Source: Harmothoe impar (Eukaryota; Annelida; Polychaeta; Phyllodocida; Polynoidae). From it: DNA of 64,000 bases. The position numbers and the translations under genes are program-made. The DNA lies in the NCBI GenBank assembly GCA_947462335.1, contig OX381713.1, positions 19,460,381 through 19,524,380 on the forward strand, read 5' to 3'. The notes below the pieces were generated by a model that saw only the letters and a list, made by a program, of their open reading frames with translations, was not told the DNA's origin and searched no databases. This document shows positions 34,471 through 47,570 of this stretch, piece by piece (the stretch's first letter is position 1; every line of letters begins with the position of its first letter).

Positions 34471-34875
34471 TTGCCTTTGCGTATGGAAGGTTATGATTTC
34501 AGATCATATCAAAACACCGGATACTTGACCTTTGACCTTAGACCTTAGACCTTTGACCTTTGACCTACTATTTGTCAGATTCATGTATTAGCATTATAAT
34601 TATGATATCCTGCCAAGACACAATGAACAATTAATCTGTTGAATTGCAGCAAAATTTATATTTTCCTATTAAAACCTCATTTCCAACTTTTTATTTTCAA
34701 TGTAGAAGTGCCAAGTTTGTCCCCCACAAAGAGTTTTACACTCACCAGGTCTATAATCTACATATTCACAGCTTTCCAGCGATACTTTGTGTCTGGTATC
34801 TTTTTCTATGACCACTCTTCTCAGAAATAATGCCCGTAGCAGCCCAGTGCTGCAGCATTATCAGGAACCAAAGTG
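34471..34875 (-). repeat. dispersed repeat (copy 2), right part
   Basis: Inverted relative to 26120-26300, as described there. Near its left end it contains a short tandem of gacctttgacctt/gaccttagacc motifs (34527-34565). Confidence 0.65.
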
Positions 34876-35013
34876 GATGGGTGCTGGTATGAAACCCCAA
34901 TAGCTTTATATGAGTGGGTAGTTGAGGGTGCTAACTAGTGCCATGTTGGAGGAACAAAGCCAAATACAAAGTCAAATGTCAACATGTGCTGTTAAGTAAA
35001 ACTACACACACCC

Positions 35014-35230
35014 AGGCAAATATGAGCGTCAGTCAATGTCCCCATTAGCACTCTTAGACAAGGGTCAGGCACTGCGGGACTATAAAATATGGGTCAAGGG
35101 CCATTATTGAAGGTCTAGCATAACCTGAACCTCACTAGAATGGCCCTTGACCCATCTATCTTAGTCCAGCAGTGCCTGACCCTTGTCTGAGAGTGTTTAT
35201 GGTGACATTGGCTGACGCTGATGTTTGCCT
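35014..35230. repeat. 217-bp palindromic MITE-like element
   Basis: The left arm aggcaaatatgagcgtcag and the right arm ctgacgctgatgtttgcct are inverted. Complementarity runs nearly the whole length, including acaagggtcaggcactgc/gcagtgcctgacccttgt and gggtcaagggccatt/aatggcccttgaccc. No coding content. Confidence 0.8.
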
Positions 35231-35689
35231 CTGTGCACATTGAGAATTAAATATGAATGGTATAGCCATGATGTATTTGTCTTGCATTTGTCGTCCTATA
35301 TAATTTTATGTGACATTACCTGCAAAAGCAATATTTACCAGTACATGTCACAAATATATAGGTTACATTGGTCTCAAGTTCAAGGTCAAGTTTCAATGGC
35401 CTAACTGACCCTCTAAGAAAAATATAATCAACTAGTATATTAAGTTATAACATTCAAATAAAGCACAGGAATATGAGACGTGTATGAGCTTTTCATGAAT
35501 AAAGAACAACCTGGGTTTCTTTGCTATCGATAGGTATTCAATTTTGTTGCCACCAAATGTATGTATTCTGTACATCGGGTTTAGCAGATTACCAAACTCA
35601 ATAAGGTTATTACCACTAGCTATCAGCAAAAGTCATCCAGTTATAATGATTTGCCTGCAATTACATGGCAGACATTTAATTATAGATGA

Positions 35690-36370
35690 TCCTGAGCTCA
35701 GCTAATAGCAGGTGGGTGCAAGTCAGGTGGCTATTGTCAGGTGCCTTCTTCATCACCTAATGTGGGATTCATGCTTCAGGCTAATAATGGACTTATCAAA
35801 TACCTGGGCAAGTGCATTGTTGTCAGCCCCCGCACCATCCCTCACACAACTATCCCTAACTGAATTGGCCCAGTGCAATGCGGACATATTTAAGCACGGT
35901 ACACTCAGCTGGTATTGCAATGATGGCTTAGACTTGGTGACCAGAGAAGAGGGGCTTATCAACACAGAATAGTGACATTATGCTGATACAAAAGTTCCAT
36001 CCAGGAGAGCTAAATCATTTATTCCTCATGACATATTCCTCTAAATGGATTACCATTCATCAGTAGAGCTGCCCTTCTTTTTATGCCTCTCTGTCTGTCT
36101 TTCTCTGCTTCCTTTTTCCTCTACATATACTATTGCAATCATGCAAAATCCTACGAAAACAAAACCCTGTACAAACCTATAGATTATTAGACCACTGCAA
36201 ACAGCCCTATACGGGACCAGAGAGAGAGGAGCCTCACAGTTGGAGTATGTCGGGAACCCAGCATGACCTCTTTTATTGGAACTTACCCACAGGGCTTAGT
36301 GAAATGAGCTGCCACATGCCTGCATAGCAGCACAGAGTAGGTAGAGTGCTATGACACCAGACACACTGTA
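35690..36370. repeat. duplicated block B, copy 1 (partner 58350-60200)
   Basis: 35820-35955 matches 58400-58520, including cactcagctggtattgcaat. 35985-36100 matches 58610-58710. 36235-36355 matches 60050-60195, including gaaatgagctgccacatgcc. The first stretch is also the reverse complement of the block-G core. No protein is conserved. Confidence 0.6.
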
Positions 36371-36839
36371 TGCAACTATTCTACAGTAATCATCTACACT
36401 GTACATATATATAGAAGAAAGGGAAATTAGAAATATATACACATAATAAACCAGAAAGTGATAAGTCACCTGTGTTAAGGATGAATTGAAATGATGTAGA
36501 TGGACTTTGGGTAAATTTATATTAAAGATGATAGTAGACCCAAGTAGATAACTCCCACACTGTGAATACAATATAATTATACTTTTCTTATGCGCTTAGC
36601 ATGTTAATTGGAATAACAGGTAGCTGCTGTTAAAATGATTGATATGCTGTGCATGGGAGTACAGGTTATGGTATAGATGGTTCATTTTAACACCCCCGCA
36701 TAGCAGGGGACAGGCACACAGCACCTTCTATAGACTGTGCCAAAGGTTACAAATAGTGTAGGATACATCTATGTTACCACAAGGAAATCAACCTCCATGT
36801 TATATATGTTTAGGGTGCATGTAGCAGGCTTTCTTTCCA

Positions 36840-37870
36840 AGTACCACATGGACAGAGACTGAGTGGACCAGGTACCAGTGGGCCCTGCTATTAGTCCAGA
36901 ACCTGATGGTGGAATGGGTAAATAGCCATAGGCCAGGTTATGTCATTTATGATGGATGGTCATATGCAGCACCTACTACAGGTGGGTTTTTATATATCAA
37001 TGGAGGGTTAGGTATCTCATCATAAATAACCCATTGAACATATGTGACCAGGCAGATAAAAATCGGGTATCTAAGGGAAATTTCCAACATGGCAATGATA
37101 ATATTATTAACAATTATTTTTTTCTCTTCTCTAAGTCTCTCCTTTATACAGTATGTGTATTGATGTCTGTGACTTTATGCTGGCCGGATTCAAAGACAGA
37201 ACACAGCAGGAATCTGTCACTGCTCATTAGTATTGGGAAGAAGGTGCTGTATCTAATTAGAACTTTAATAAAGATCCTCATCAGTTGCTGACATGCACAG
37301 AGAGCTAATCTAATGGGCTGGATACAAGACATCAACTAACGCTGTTCTTAAAGTTGGTATATCAAATGATTCAATTTTCTTAAAACCGAGGCTGTATAAG
37401 ATACTCCATTCTTCCTCACTCTGTCATCTTGTTCAAATTTGATATTATTCCTCAATAATGGTCACTGGGTGATTTCTTTTTACTCATTGAAAATACCCTT
37501 TAACAGACCGACAACAAGGCCTCCGACGGCACCTACCTAGGTTTCACTACCCTTGCTAGAATATATTTGCTTGTCACACCTTTCTCCAAAATAATTGTAA
37601 CACTCTAATTATACAATAGTGTTTGGAACCAACTGAAGAAATATTTAGAGTCCCTTTCAGAAGTACCAACTTTAATATAAGGTAGTATGCATCCACCTCA
37701 TTATCTACCAGTTTTGCGAGTCACAATAATGATAAGATTGGCAGTGCTATTTCCTTTTGTACCCAGAGGGCATTGGTTTAGAATCCAGGTCACAGCTTCT
37801 CAGGTTAGTTTTTCTGTGAATGTCACGCACCCTGACACTGTCCTGTGACATGGAGGCAGAGTACTTTGTG
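36840..37870. repeat. duplicated block C, copy 2
   Basis: Partner of 3460-5310, in the same order. It is shorter because this copy lacks the minisatellite and the hairpin present between 4137 and 4690. Confidence 0.6.
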
Positions 37871-37982
37871 TGTGACAGTGTCTCTTTTGTCAATTAGATT
37901 TAAAATATCAGCAGATAGGATGCCATTCAACAATATATGGCATATTTTTTATACTTTGTTTTGGTTCTTTGTAAGAGTTTAT

Positions 37983-38235
37983 AGCCTGGGCTCCACTAGG
38001 GCGACACAGGTACCTGTGAATCGAGGCGATCCTTTTTTATGTTTTGATTTTCAAATTCTGTTTCATTTTGCCTCATTTTGCAGCTGTGTCGCCCTAGTTA
38101 TCACCAGGAACAGGTTGACAACCAGGGCGACACTCCCACAAAATGAGGCGAAATGAAGCAGAATGTAAAAATCAAAACATAAAAAAGGATCGCCTCATTC
38201 CGCAGGTAGCTGTGTTGCCCTAGTGGAGCCAGGCT
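37983..38235. repeat. 253-bp MITE-like palindrome
   Basis: The left arm starts agcctgggctccactagg and the right arm ends cctagtggagccaggct. The arms continue through gcgacac, aggcgatccttttttatg and aaaatgaggc motifs to near the centre. There is no coding frame. It lies between blocks C and D of copy 2. Confidence 0.85.
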
Positions 38236-38639
38236 TATGAAAGTAAGGGTCCATATCATATTCCGGTTTGGCCAACACTATCATTTGGTTTCATTCCAGT
38301 AGAGAATGTAGTTTGGTGCATGTCTGCCCGTGCTACTTGGCTGTCTGTCAAAGTGGTTAAATCAGTATCCATTTCCAACTTATTGTTCTATCATTAGTCC
38401 ACCATAGTGTTTGTCATCACATTCCTGGTCTGTCAGGGTCTCTAGTATTAGCCATTTTAATGGATAATCGATCAATCAACTTCTGTAGAAAATAATTATT
38501 TTAAGGGTGGACCCCATACCAATTAGTTATCATACAACCAATGGTTATATAAATGTATATACATCATTGGACTGGCATGCTAAATAATATTATGAACTGC
38601 AGGGAGAATGGTGCATTTGAAAATTAATGGCAACATTAT

Positions 38640-39180
38640 AGTCCTCAGCCGAACATTGAAGAGAGGAGGTAAGGATATAATTATTATTTATGATAACTGT
38701 ATTATTGTGGGCACTACTGCTTTTTATTCAAATATACACATGCCACTTCATTAGGGAAGAGGAACAGGGAAACAAAGAGATAACAATGATTCAGATAAAG
38801 GGAAGAAATCTCTCTCTGTCTCCCTGCCTCTCTGTCTCTCTTCATCCCTCTCCATCTCTCTTTCTTTCCGCCTCTCTGCCTCATTTCATGTAAATTAAGG
38901 TGATCAGATTGGCATGAGGTTCTTGTGGTAGAACTGTTGTAGAGGTGTTATATACATGAAATTGTCATTTAATCATGGGTCTTATAGGCACAAGAGTGTA
39001 CTGCCAATAGCATCAGCTACTAATGATATGGGTGAAGTGCATCATCAGTCAGATAAGTATCACATTTCGTCCCCCATAACTGGTGCCAATGTGTACCATT
39101 ACTGCATTGGGGGTGTCATTCTCTGATGATGGGTTCACCATTATTACCATGTTTACAAAAGAAACATATTACTTTAACCA
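38640..39180. repeat. duplicated block D, copy 2 (partner 61080-61630)
   Basis: 38695-38800 matches 61138-61240 (attgtgggcactactgct against attgtgggcactcctgct). The shared CTCT/GTCT-rich tract, the atcagctactaatgatatgg stretch and gggtgtcattctctgatgatgggttcacc also match. It contains a (TC)n-rich tract at 38808-38888. Confidence 0.75.
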
Positions 39181-39394
39181 GGCTGACAAAGGGGGTGCGA
39201 CAGTGATTTAAAACACTGAGGATTATGTAACAGAAGGTCTCAGACAATTAGAATATGATATTTCATAATTATCATGAGATAACTTATCATGAGACCACAA
39301 CAGATCTCACTGAAAGTATCGATTTGGGGGTGGAACAAAAAAAAAGATGAGATGTGGAGGGACAGGGGACAACTGGGATGGTTGACTCCTTGAG

Positions 39395-40036
39395 AAACCT
39401 CAAACCAACCAAACCTGACATCTATTTATTGCCTAAAATAGATGCGCCACTGAGAAACTGTCAGCTTTTGTGGACAACTTCATACAGAAATATTATGTCC
39501 CTAAAGTGAAATCATTTGTTAAAGACACCAATGACTTCATAAATAAATTTTAAAAGTGAATGCACAAAACTATTTTGGGTGCTTTGGATGTGAGTGGACT
39601 TTACACTGACATACCAAATACGGAGGGAGTGTAAGCTATCAAACACAAACTTATGACTTCTAGACACGATAGAGCAAACCAACCAATGACACTTGACAGT
39701 CTCATAGACCGTCTACAATTGGTATTGAAAAAAATACAATGGCAAAATATATTTGCAAATTCAATCCATGGCCATGGGCACCAAATTGGCCCCTTCATAT
39801 ATGCACACCTTTACATGAAAACTATTGAACAAGAAATGTTATCACAATACCACCTACAACCGAATACATGGTTAAGGTATGTTGATGACACATGGGACCA
39901 TGGGGAAATAGAAATGAGAGAATGGCTCGAGTATTTTAATGGATACCATCAACCCAACAATTTCACAATGGAGAGATCCACACATAAAATTCATTTTCTT
40001 GACACCAAAGTTATGAAGAATGACAATGAACAATGA
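39395..40036 (+). pseudogene. decayed Penelope-like reverse transcriptase fragment
   Basis: Pieces in shifting frames resemble the RT of the intact element on the other strand. In order these are KPDIYLLPKI (like PQIYFLPKIHK), VKSFVKDTNDFINK, ILGALDVSGLYTDIPNTEGV (like IIGTLDVTALYTNIPNDEGI), a region like the GTAMGT box, TWLRYVDD (catalytic box, but the following residues are lost), and a clear 50-residue run ending in KIHFLDTKV. Stops and frameshifts break it several times. No terminal repeats or GIY-YIG part are seen. It inserted between block D and 40040 onward, since the third copy near 61630-61800 lacks it. The divergence shows it is from a different and much older PLE than 28391-34452. 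Confidence 0.88.
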
Positions 40037-40080
40037 AATAATCCTTTCAAAATGTGGAAGTTTACAGTGGTATACACACA

Positions 40081-40273
40081 GAAAAGTAAAGGTGTCAACT
40101 GTGTCTCCCACGCTCTAGCAAAAATGGAATGTCAAACAGCTATTGACTTTGCTATTTACACTGATAGTAGAGAGTCAACTCAAGTTGACCCTTCATAGAA
40201 GCAGAGTCCTTAGCTATTTGACTCTCTATTTTACCAGAGCCACGTGGGAGACAGAGTTGACACCCTTACTTCT
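40081..40273. repeat. 193-bp MITE-like palindrome (related copy 50807-50922)
   Basis: The ends gaaaagtaaaggtgtcaact and gttgacacccttacttctc are inverted, as are tgtctcccacg and cgtgggagaca. The right half is repeated at 50830-50920 (agttgacccttcat, ttagctatttg, attttaccagagcca). A non-autonomous element family. Confidence 0.8.
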
Positions 40274-40719
40274 CTCTGTGTAGGTACTCATATCAGGACT
40301 CGAGCCATGGCAACATCAGAGAGAATCATGACCTCAACATGAATATTCCATTCAGTGCAATACAGGCATTTGGCTTTCTGCTTCCTACGGGTGCTAAAAA
40401 CGCTGTGTCATGTTCGTCCATTTGTAGCTCTTTTCCAATGCAGAACTGTTAGTGATAGAAGAAACCATACTACGATTTATTCTCTCTGGTAATAACACCT
40501 CAACGGATATCTGAGGGTGTGGTCTTCTATATTGTGTATATTTTCTATTGTATTGTGTGATATGATAAGGTATGACATACACTGTGCTTCATCCTGCATC
40601 CGAGCACTGTGTATTATGATAAAGTGTCAGACAATAACTTATTCTTTTCAACAAATCTTGTCGATAGAGTTTGAAAATTAAATCTAGTTAAAAGGCACAT
40701 AAAAAGTACACCCTTTCTA

Positions 40720-41330
40720 CTGTAAGACTTCTGTGGATTATGCTGTATCGCTACACTACTGACAGAGTGTAAATGATTGATGGGCACCATATATGGTACA
40801 TAGCTATGGTTTGCTGGGGATGGGACATGCCAGCTGCTGGCTTTACACACTTGCCTGATGCTGCTGTCGACGTCTGTTATCTTAGAGCATTATAGGAAGC
40901 CAAGTAGGTCTGCCATTTTGAATTTTGCTGCTCGAGGTAAGAACTCACTTATTAGTCATATGGTTATCATGTCCATGAAGAAACAGTTACTATATGTCCA
41001 CAGACAATCTTGTACCCTTGCCATAGCCAGGACAGCCCCCGCCTAACACCTCTACCTGCCGCTCTACTTGTCACTTTTGTGCCCATGGCTTAAATAAAGG
41101 TCTCCTCAATTCCATCAGGTGACTTTCCAAATGCTGGATGAACATATTCAAGAGTCTGGTTATGGAATTGATGAAATATCTATGGCTAAATTCCACTGGA
41201 ATAGAAGGAGCCTATTGGTTATTTGTTGGGAAATACATGAATAAAAGCCTGGTGACCTTTACTGTTCACACGGACAGTGGACTCTTATCACTGCTTGGCA
41301 TTTCGCTGATGCTCTACTCAGCCCTATCCC
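40720..41330. repeat. duplicated block E, copy 2
   Basis: Partner of 7570-8240. Matches are listed with the first copy. Similarity breaks off before the foldback element. Confidence 0.55.
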
Positions 41331-41469
41331 ATTCCTTTGAATACAGGGGAAGCTAGTTTTCTGATAAAGATCAAAGAGAATAGAAGACACTGCAATAGTA
41401 TAGGACTGCTATATAAGTAGCATGTACAGGAATGTAGGCTGCAAAGAAGGACGCATACAGATGAACAAT

Positions 41470-41483
41470 CCCCCCCCCCCCCC
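41470..41483. repeat. poly-C run
   Basis: Fourteen consecutive C bases just left of the foldback element. Confidence 0.95.
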
Positions 41484-41588
41484 TGCCATACAAAGAGAAA
41501 GGGGACAAAGACCCAAGGGAAGGGGGTCTTTCTGCATCGCTCTTTCTGAGTCGGGACTTAGGCTGTACGCCATGAAGTAGAAGGCTTG

Positions 41589-43810
41589 TGGGGACACTAG
41601 GCCACAAATGTGACATTAGGCCTCAAACGGGACCTTTTTGAGGCCTAATGTCAACCTCGGGACACTAGGCCACAAAAGTGACACTAAAGCACAAATGACA
41701 TTAGGCCTCAAATGACATTAGGCCTCAAATGACATTAGGCCTCAAATGACATTAGGCCTCAAATGGCATTAGGCCTCAAACAGATATCATTTGAGGCCTA
41801 ATGTCATATGTCTGCACATTAGACCACAAACAGGACAGTATGCCTCAAATGGCATTAGGCCTCAAACAGATATCATTTGAGGCCTGATGTCATATGTACA
41901 TGTCTGGACATTAGACACTAAAGCACAAATGACATGAGGCCTCAAATGGCATTAGGCCTCAAACAGATATCATTTGAGGCCTAATGTCATATGTCTGGAC
42001 ATCTGACAACCTACAGGACAGTATGCCTCAAATGGCATTAGCTGACTATATAGTGTTTGAGGCATAAGGGCAAGGAGATATTTTATGGCAGTTTGCTATA
42101 ATTTCAACCTATATAGCATTTGAGGCATAAGGGCAAGTTGATATTTTCATAGCAGTTTGCTATGTTGTCAAACTATATAGCGATTGAGGAATAAAGGCAA
42201 GTTGATAGTTTACTGCAGTTAAGTACATTAGCTGACTATATAGTGTTTGAGGCATAAGGGCATGGAGATATTTTATGAAATTTTGCTATAATTTCAGGCC
42301 ACAAATGGCATTAGGCCTCAAACAGATACAATTTGAGGCCTAATGTCATATGTCTGGACATTAGACAACCAACAGGACAGTTGCCTCAAATGGCATTAGC
42401 TGACTGTATAGCGTTTGAGACATAAGGGCAAGGAGATATCTTATGGCAGTTTGCTATAATTTCAACCTATATAGCATTTGAGGCATAAGGGTGAGTTGAT
42501 ATTTTCATGGCAGTTTGCTATGTTGTCAACTTATATAACATTTGAGGCATAAAGGCAAGTTGATAGTTTACTGCAGTCATGTTTGTGGTCGAATATCCAG
42601 ACATATGACATTAGGCCTCAAAGTATAACTGTTTGAGGCCTAATGCCATTTTTGGCTTGAAATTATAGCAAACTTTCATTAGATATCTCCGTGCCCTTAT
42701 GCCTCAAACACTATATAGTCAGCTAATGTACTTAACTGCAGTAAACTATCAACTTGCCTTTATTCCTCAAATGCTATACAGGTTGACAACATAGCAAACT
42801 GCCATGAAAATATCAACTTGCCCTTATGCCTCAAATAGGTTGAAATTATAGCAAACTGCCATAAAATATCTCCTTGCCCTTATGTCTCAAACACTATACA
42901 GTCAGCTAATGCCATTTGAGGCATACTGTCCTGTTGGTTGTCTAATGTCCAGACATATGACTTTAGGCCTCAAATGATATCTGTTTGAGGCCTAATGCCA
43001 TTTGAGGCCTAATGTCATTTGTGCTTTAGTGTCTAATGTCCAGACATCTATATGACATTAGGCCTCAAATGATATTTGTTTGAGGCCTAATGCCATTTGA
43101 GGCATACTGTCCTGTTTGTGGTCTGATGTGCAGACATATGACATTAGGCCTCAAATGATATCTGTTTGAGGCCTAATACCATTTGAGGCCTGAAATTATA
43201 GTTAACTTTCATAAAATATCTCCTTGCCCTTATGCCTCAAACACTATAGTCAGCTAATGTACTTAACTGCAGTAAACTATCAACTTGCCTTTATTCCTCA
43301 ATCGCTATATAGGTTGACAACATAGCAAACTGCTATGAAAATATCAACTTGCCCTTATGCCTCAAATGCTATATAGGTTGAAATTATAGCAAACTGCCAT
43401 AAAATATCTCCTTGCCCTTATGTCTCAAACACTATACAGTCAGCTAATGCCATTTGAGGCATACTGTCCTGTAGGTTGTCAGATGTCCAGACATATGACA
43501 TTAGGCCTCAAATGATATCTGTTTGAGGCCTAATGCCATTTGAGGCCTCATTTCATTTGTGCTTTAGTGTCTAATGTCCAGACATGTACATATGACATTA
43601 GGCCTCAAATGATATCTGTTTGAGGCCTAATGCCATTTGAGACCTAATGTCATTTGAGGCCTAATGTCATTTGAGGCCTAATGTCATTTGAGGCCTAATG
43701 TCATTTGTGCTTTAGTGTCACTTTTGTGGCCTTGTGTCCCGAGGGTGACATTAGGCCTCAAAAAGGTCCTGTTTGAGGCCTAATGTCACGTGTGTGGCCT
43801 AGTGTCCCCA
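41589..43810. repeat. 2.2-kb foldback element made of gcctcaaa/tttgaggc units
   Basis: The left end tggggacactaggccaca and the right end tgtggcctagtgtcccca are exact inverted copies. Inward, both arms carry the same series of units in mirror order: tandem gacattaggcctcaaat (five at 41690-41775, mirrored at 43640-43710), the atatcatttgaggcctaatg units, and units with tttgaggcataagggcaag plus gcagtttgctat. The axis is near 42630. The arms are about 1.05-1.15 kb and imperfect, with internal rearrangements. There is no protein frame and no clear target-site duplication. It resembles foldback transposons of animals such as sea urchin TU elements in architecture only. It sits in a 4.4-kb stretch absent from the first repeat copy, so it inserted after the large duplication. 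Confidence 0.9.
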
Positions 43811-45769
43811 CATCGCTTAGCACTTGAGATGCTGTCCCAGACCCAACAGGTAAGATGCAGAAATATCCCCTGGAGTAGGCCTTTGTGGTTACTTCATGTC
43901 AGTATTGTTCAAAACATGTATAATTATGTGACCAGGCAAGAGAAAAGACCCCTCCAGACGGGGATTAGTAATAAAAGTTACATTAGGAACATTAGTTCAT
44001 ATCACCAACTGAAAATGGTAAATAAGCTCTGAATACACTGTATCATATGATAAATGATTTCAGTTTTATTTGGAAGTATCCAAATAAAAGTTGATTTATT
44101 ATTCTAAATTTGGTTCTATAAAGTATTCTTGTATTCTGTTTTGGGTACCTGATGGGTTTCTAAAGGAATTAGGATTATTACCTCCAATTTTTGCTTCTGT
44201 GATGGTTTCCATAGCAACCAAGTAGTGTCATATGTGCTAATTCTTCATTAAAACATTCTTTTTGCATTCCAAAAAAAGAATGTTAGCATCAGAGATGGAA
44301 TGGTTTCATTAACATTACAAAACTAGGACAAAAAATGTCTTATGGTGTGTAGAAAACAGACGTTTTCAGTACTCAAAGTGGCATTCTCACCAAGCGCATC
44401 CCACTCACAATTTTAGTACTGTTCTAGTCTATTATGTGGTTAAGTGTGGGTGATGAGAATGCCCCTTAAAGTATAGTAGCTTTCATATCTGGCATAAAGT
44501 GAGCATAAATAAGGCCAGCACCCTTTTTGCCTCCTCTCCCTCCCTCGGTCATCATAAAGCCCTCACACCTCGACCATATCCTCCATGATAGAGGTGTGAA
44601 GGACGTATATATATATGAAGTGGAGTTGTGAAGGATTTATCCCGGATGCATGACTGACATTGTATTCTTGAAGGTATAGTGCAGGTACTTGTATTGGATC
44701 CGGGGAATAAATTGACCAATATATTTGCAATGAAAACGGATATTGGAGAGCAATATTCTTGGGCTGGGGTTATGGCCTAGGTATGATGATACAATTGGCA
44801 TATAAAGAGGGTCTGTCTTGTTTAATAAATGGGTTTCAGATTTGCTATATTTGTTCCCATAATATAAAAATATTATCATGTGATAATACTGTTGAAACAA
44901 TCCTGTGAGACAATCCCTGCTACTGATAGTAGCTGAGCCTGAAGTAGCTGAGAATGAGTGATGCATTCTGTCTCAGTCTTTGTTTGCCTCGTTTAGAAGA
45001 TGGAAACACCAGGGCTTCTGGCTTCATTACTGTTTTATGGTAATTTCATTTGATCAGATCCCAATCAATGATTTAAGTAGCCACTCTCGTATCCGTACTA
45101 AGCCTCCTGATCTCTCCAGTCAGTAGGGCATCTAGGAGACCTCTATTCATTCTGTGGATGAATTTTTCTAAAAGGGGCCCTGAATTAAAAGAATCCTTGG
45201 CCATTATCCAACACAATCATGTTTAAACAGATCTATCCCGTTAAACAAAAAACGTAGCACAGTTTACTTGGTTGCAGCTAGTCTGTAAACGCCCACCAAA
45301 TGATTCTAGTTAGCATAATGCCTTCATTACCAGGATCAGGGGGTAAATAGTGATAAATGGTACAAACAGTTCCTAGCCCATCAGGCTGTGTCCCTTGCGT
45401 GGATTTTGGCAGGCATCTTGCCAGATAATTAGCCACCCTGTACTTTCAGGTAGGCAGGCATGATGTACATCCCAGGGTCAAATAATAGCCTACCTTGGCC
45501 AACTGTACCCATTTCTGGCAAGCAGTCAGGTTCAAGACACACCACTCTGCCATACTAATAGCAGAACCTGTAGGATCAATGAAGGTTGCACCACCCTGTC
45601 TTCATGTCCATTGTGGCATTTATCAAAGATACATTTAAATTAACCAGATCAGAAGAGAATATTGAATATTAAGTAATCCACAAAACCAGGTAAAAACTGA
45701 TTGTGATATGTATAATAGTCCTATTACAATTCAACAGCTTATTGGTTCGCTAACTTGTTTTATCAGTCT
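43811..45769. other. non-coding stretch
   Basis: No gene is seen. It contains the dispersed repeat at 44378-44472, inverted relative to 28190-28285. Confidence 0.5.
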
Positions 45770-46060
45770 TATTCCTAGTTGTGCATCCAGGAAATAACAC
45801 TAGTTCCGTCCGTGCCCTTGTGTGCATCACTTTCAAGTAACTAACTCTGGAAAATCATTAGGAAATAAGATCAGCAGGATTTTCCTGAGGAAATCACAGT
45901 GATGTGGTACATCCTCACACTAAAAAATCATTGTGGGGATTCTACACTAGATCTAACATCAACAGAGGGTAAAAGCTTTCCAGTGTACCTTGGCATAGCT
46001 GTTTATTACACTAGTCTGTCTGTATGTATACAGACATCATTTCTGCTCATGCAAGCCATT
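45770..46060. repeat. duplicated block F, copy 2
   Basis: Partner of about 8400-8650. Shared stretches include ggaaaatcattaggaaat/ggaaaatcattggggaat and acagtgatgtggtacatc/atagtgatgtgggtacatc. Confidence 0.55.
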
Positions 46061-47159
46061 AAAAAAAAACATTGGTATTTTTTTAGGTTTTAAGAAGATT
46101 TTTATTGCCAAGAACACGGGATGTATATGTGGAATTTATGACAGCCGCCAGCAGCAGTACACAAGATCGATTGAGCAAAGAGCGAAGCCATCATTACAAC
46201 AGCTACAGCTACAAAGCAATTTTTGGCAGATTTGATCAATCCAAGGCACCACACACAGACATCATAGTCAGACAGACAGAAGAATATTCCTAACTCTGTC
46301 TCAACAGAATCACTTCAAGGCAAGAAGAGTCAGTCACCCTAGCATATGGCAATTACTCCTTGGGATGGCCTCCACAGTCGATAAACATGGTCCTACCAGG
46401 ATCATAACTCCAGATCACATTGATAGCAACAGGGTTGTACAAATATGAGATATTTTCCAGTATCATAACAGAGCGTCTGAATTCCTAGTCTCTGGCAAAT
46501 GGGGACAGCATTTTGTTAAGGCGCACAGCCCATCAGCAGAGGTGACTAGTGACTATAACACAAAATTGTAATTGGGTAAAGGCAAGGACCTGAAATCAAA
46601 ACAACCAATGAAATTCCCCTTGTCAATTTGAGATGACAGTGAAGATTCCTGGATGAAATTTGTGATGGATTGGTGTGTTTATGCTGAGACTGGAGATAGA
46701 TACACAGAGCTGGAAGCTAAAGTTGCTTAGAAAGAAATAGTGGTTACTGCACAGTAGCCACTACCAAGAACACATTAAGCGATGTTCTGTATCTATTATA
46801 TGGTTTTTATGGTTATTTCATGGTTTACAGTAAATACTAGGTACAACCAGTGTTTACTTCCGAAGTGTTTGTTTACTATCCTGGAAATGCCATTCAAAAT
46901 TTTACCCAAGTCTGCTGCTGCTTGCATGTATAGCAAACATCAGATACCACAAATTGAATGATAAATTGTATTCTTTGACAATACTTTATTGTGAAAAATA
47001 AGGAAGACATTAAGCAGCTATGATAGCTGCTACCCTTTTCCATAAATTCGCTAAAAAGTAGCATGTACATAGCCGCTACCATTCTATTTATGCAGGTGGG
47101 TAAGGCACAGCAATTCCCTTTCCAATTCCATTATTTGCCCCCTCTTAATTGTGCACATT
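46061..47159. other. non-coding stretch
   Basis: No gene is supported. Short frames only, and no partner block was seen. Confidence 0.4.
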
Positions 47160-47570
47160 GTGTACTGATATTTATTGATGAAACTGCTATCATAAAGATA
47201 TGCAGGAAAATTGTACTAGTTTTTTCTGTGGTTGATCCCTGAGTTTAGCCTGAGGTCAGGCTCTTACCACATCTAAGTCCCCATTGCAATACTTGCTGAG
47301 CGTGCTGTGCTTATGTCCACATTACACAGGGCTAAGTCAGTTAACACTGTTTGTGTGTGAGGAGTGGCTTGGGTACCTGACACTGATGCACTCTATAGCT
47401 CTGCTGTCCAAAGCCCCAAACCATGGGCTGGCGGTTTCCAGAGGGGCCCACACTTAGTGATGAAGGATGCACATGGCAGTCTAAATAGCAATATTCATGT
47501 AAATGCTAGGTACAATGGGCAAATGATTTAATCTTATACAACATTAAAAGATGCCATCCTCAGGAATCAG
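47160..47570 (+). repeat. dispersed block G, copy 2
   Basis: It matches 62080-62500 along most of its length (attacacagggctaagtcag against attacaaagggctaagtcag; ggtttccagaggggccca in both) and the core of 15455-15610. It is in plus orientation. Confidence 0.75.

Noticed and set aside
41589..43810. CRISPR-like array or simple satellite
   Set aside because: The repeats are inverted and nested with no constant spacer length, and the DNA is animal. The overall symmetry indicates a foldback element.
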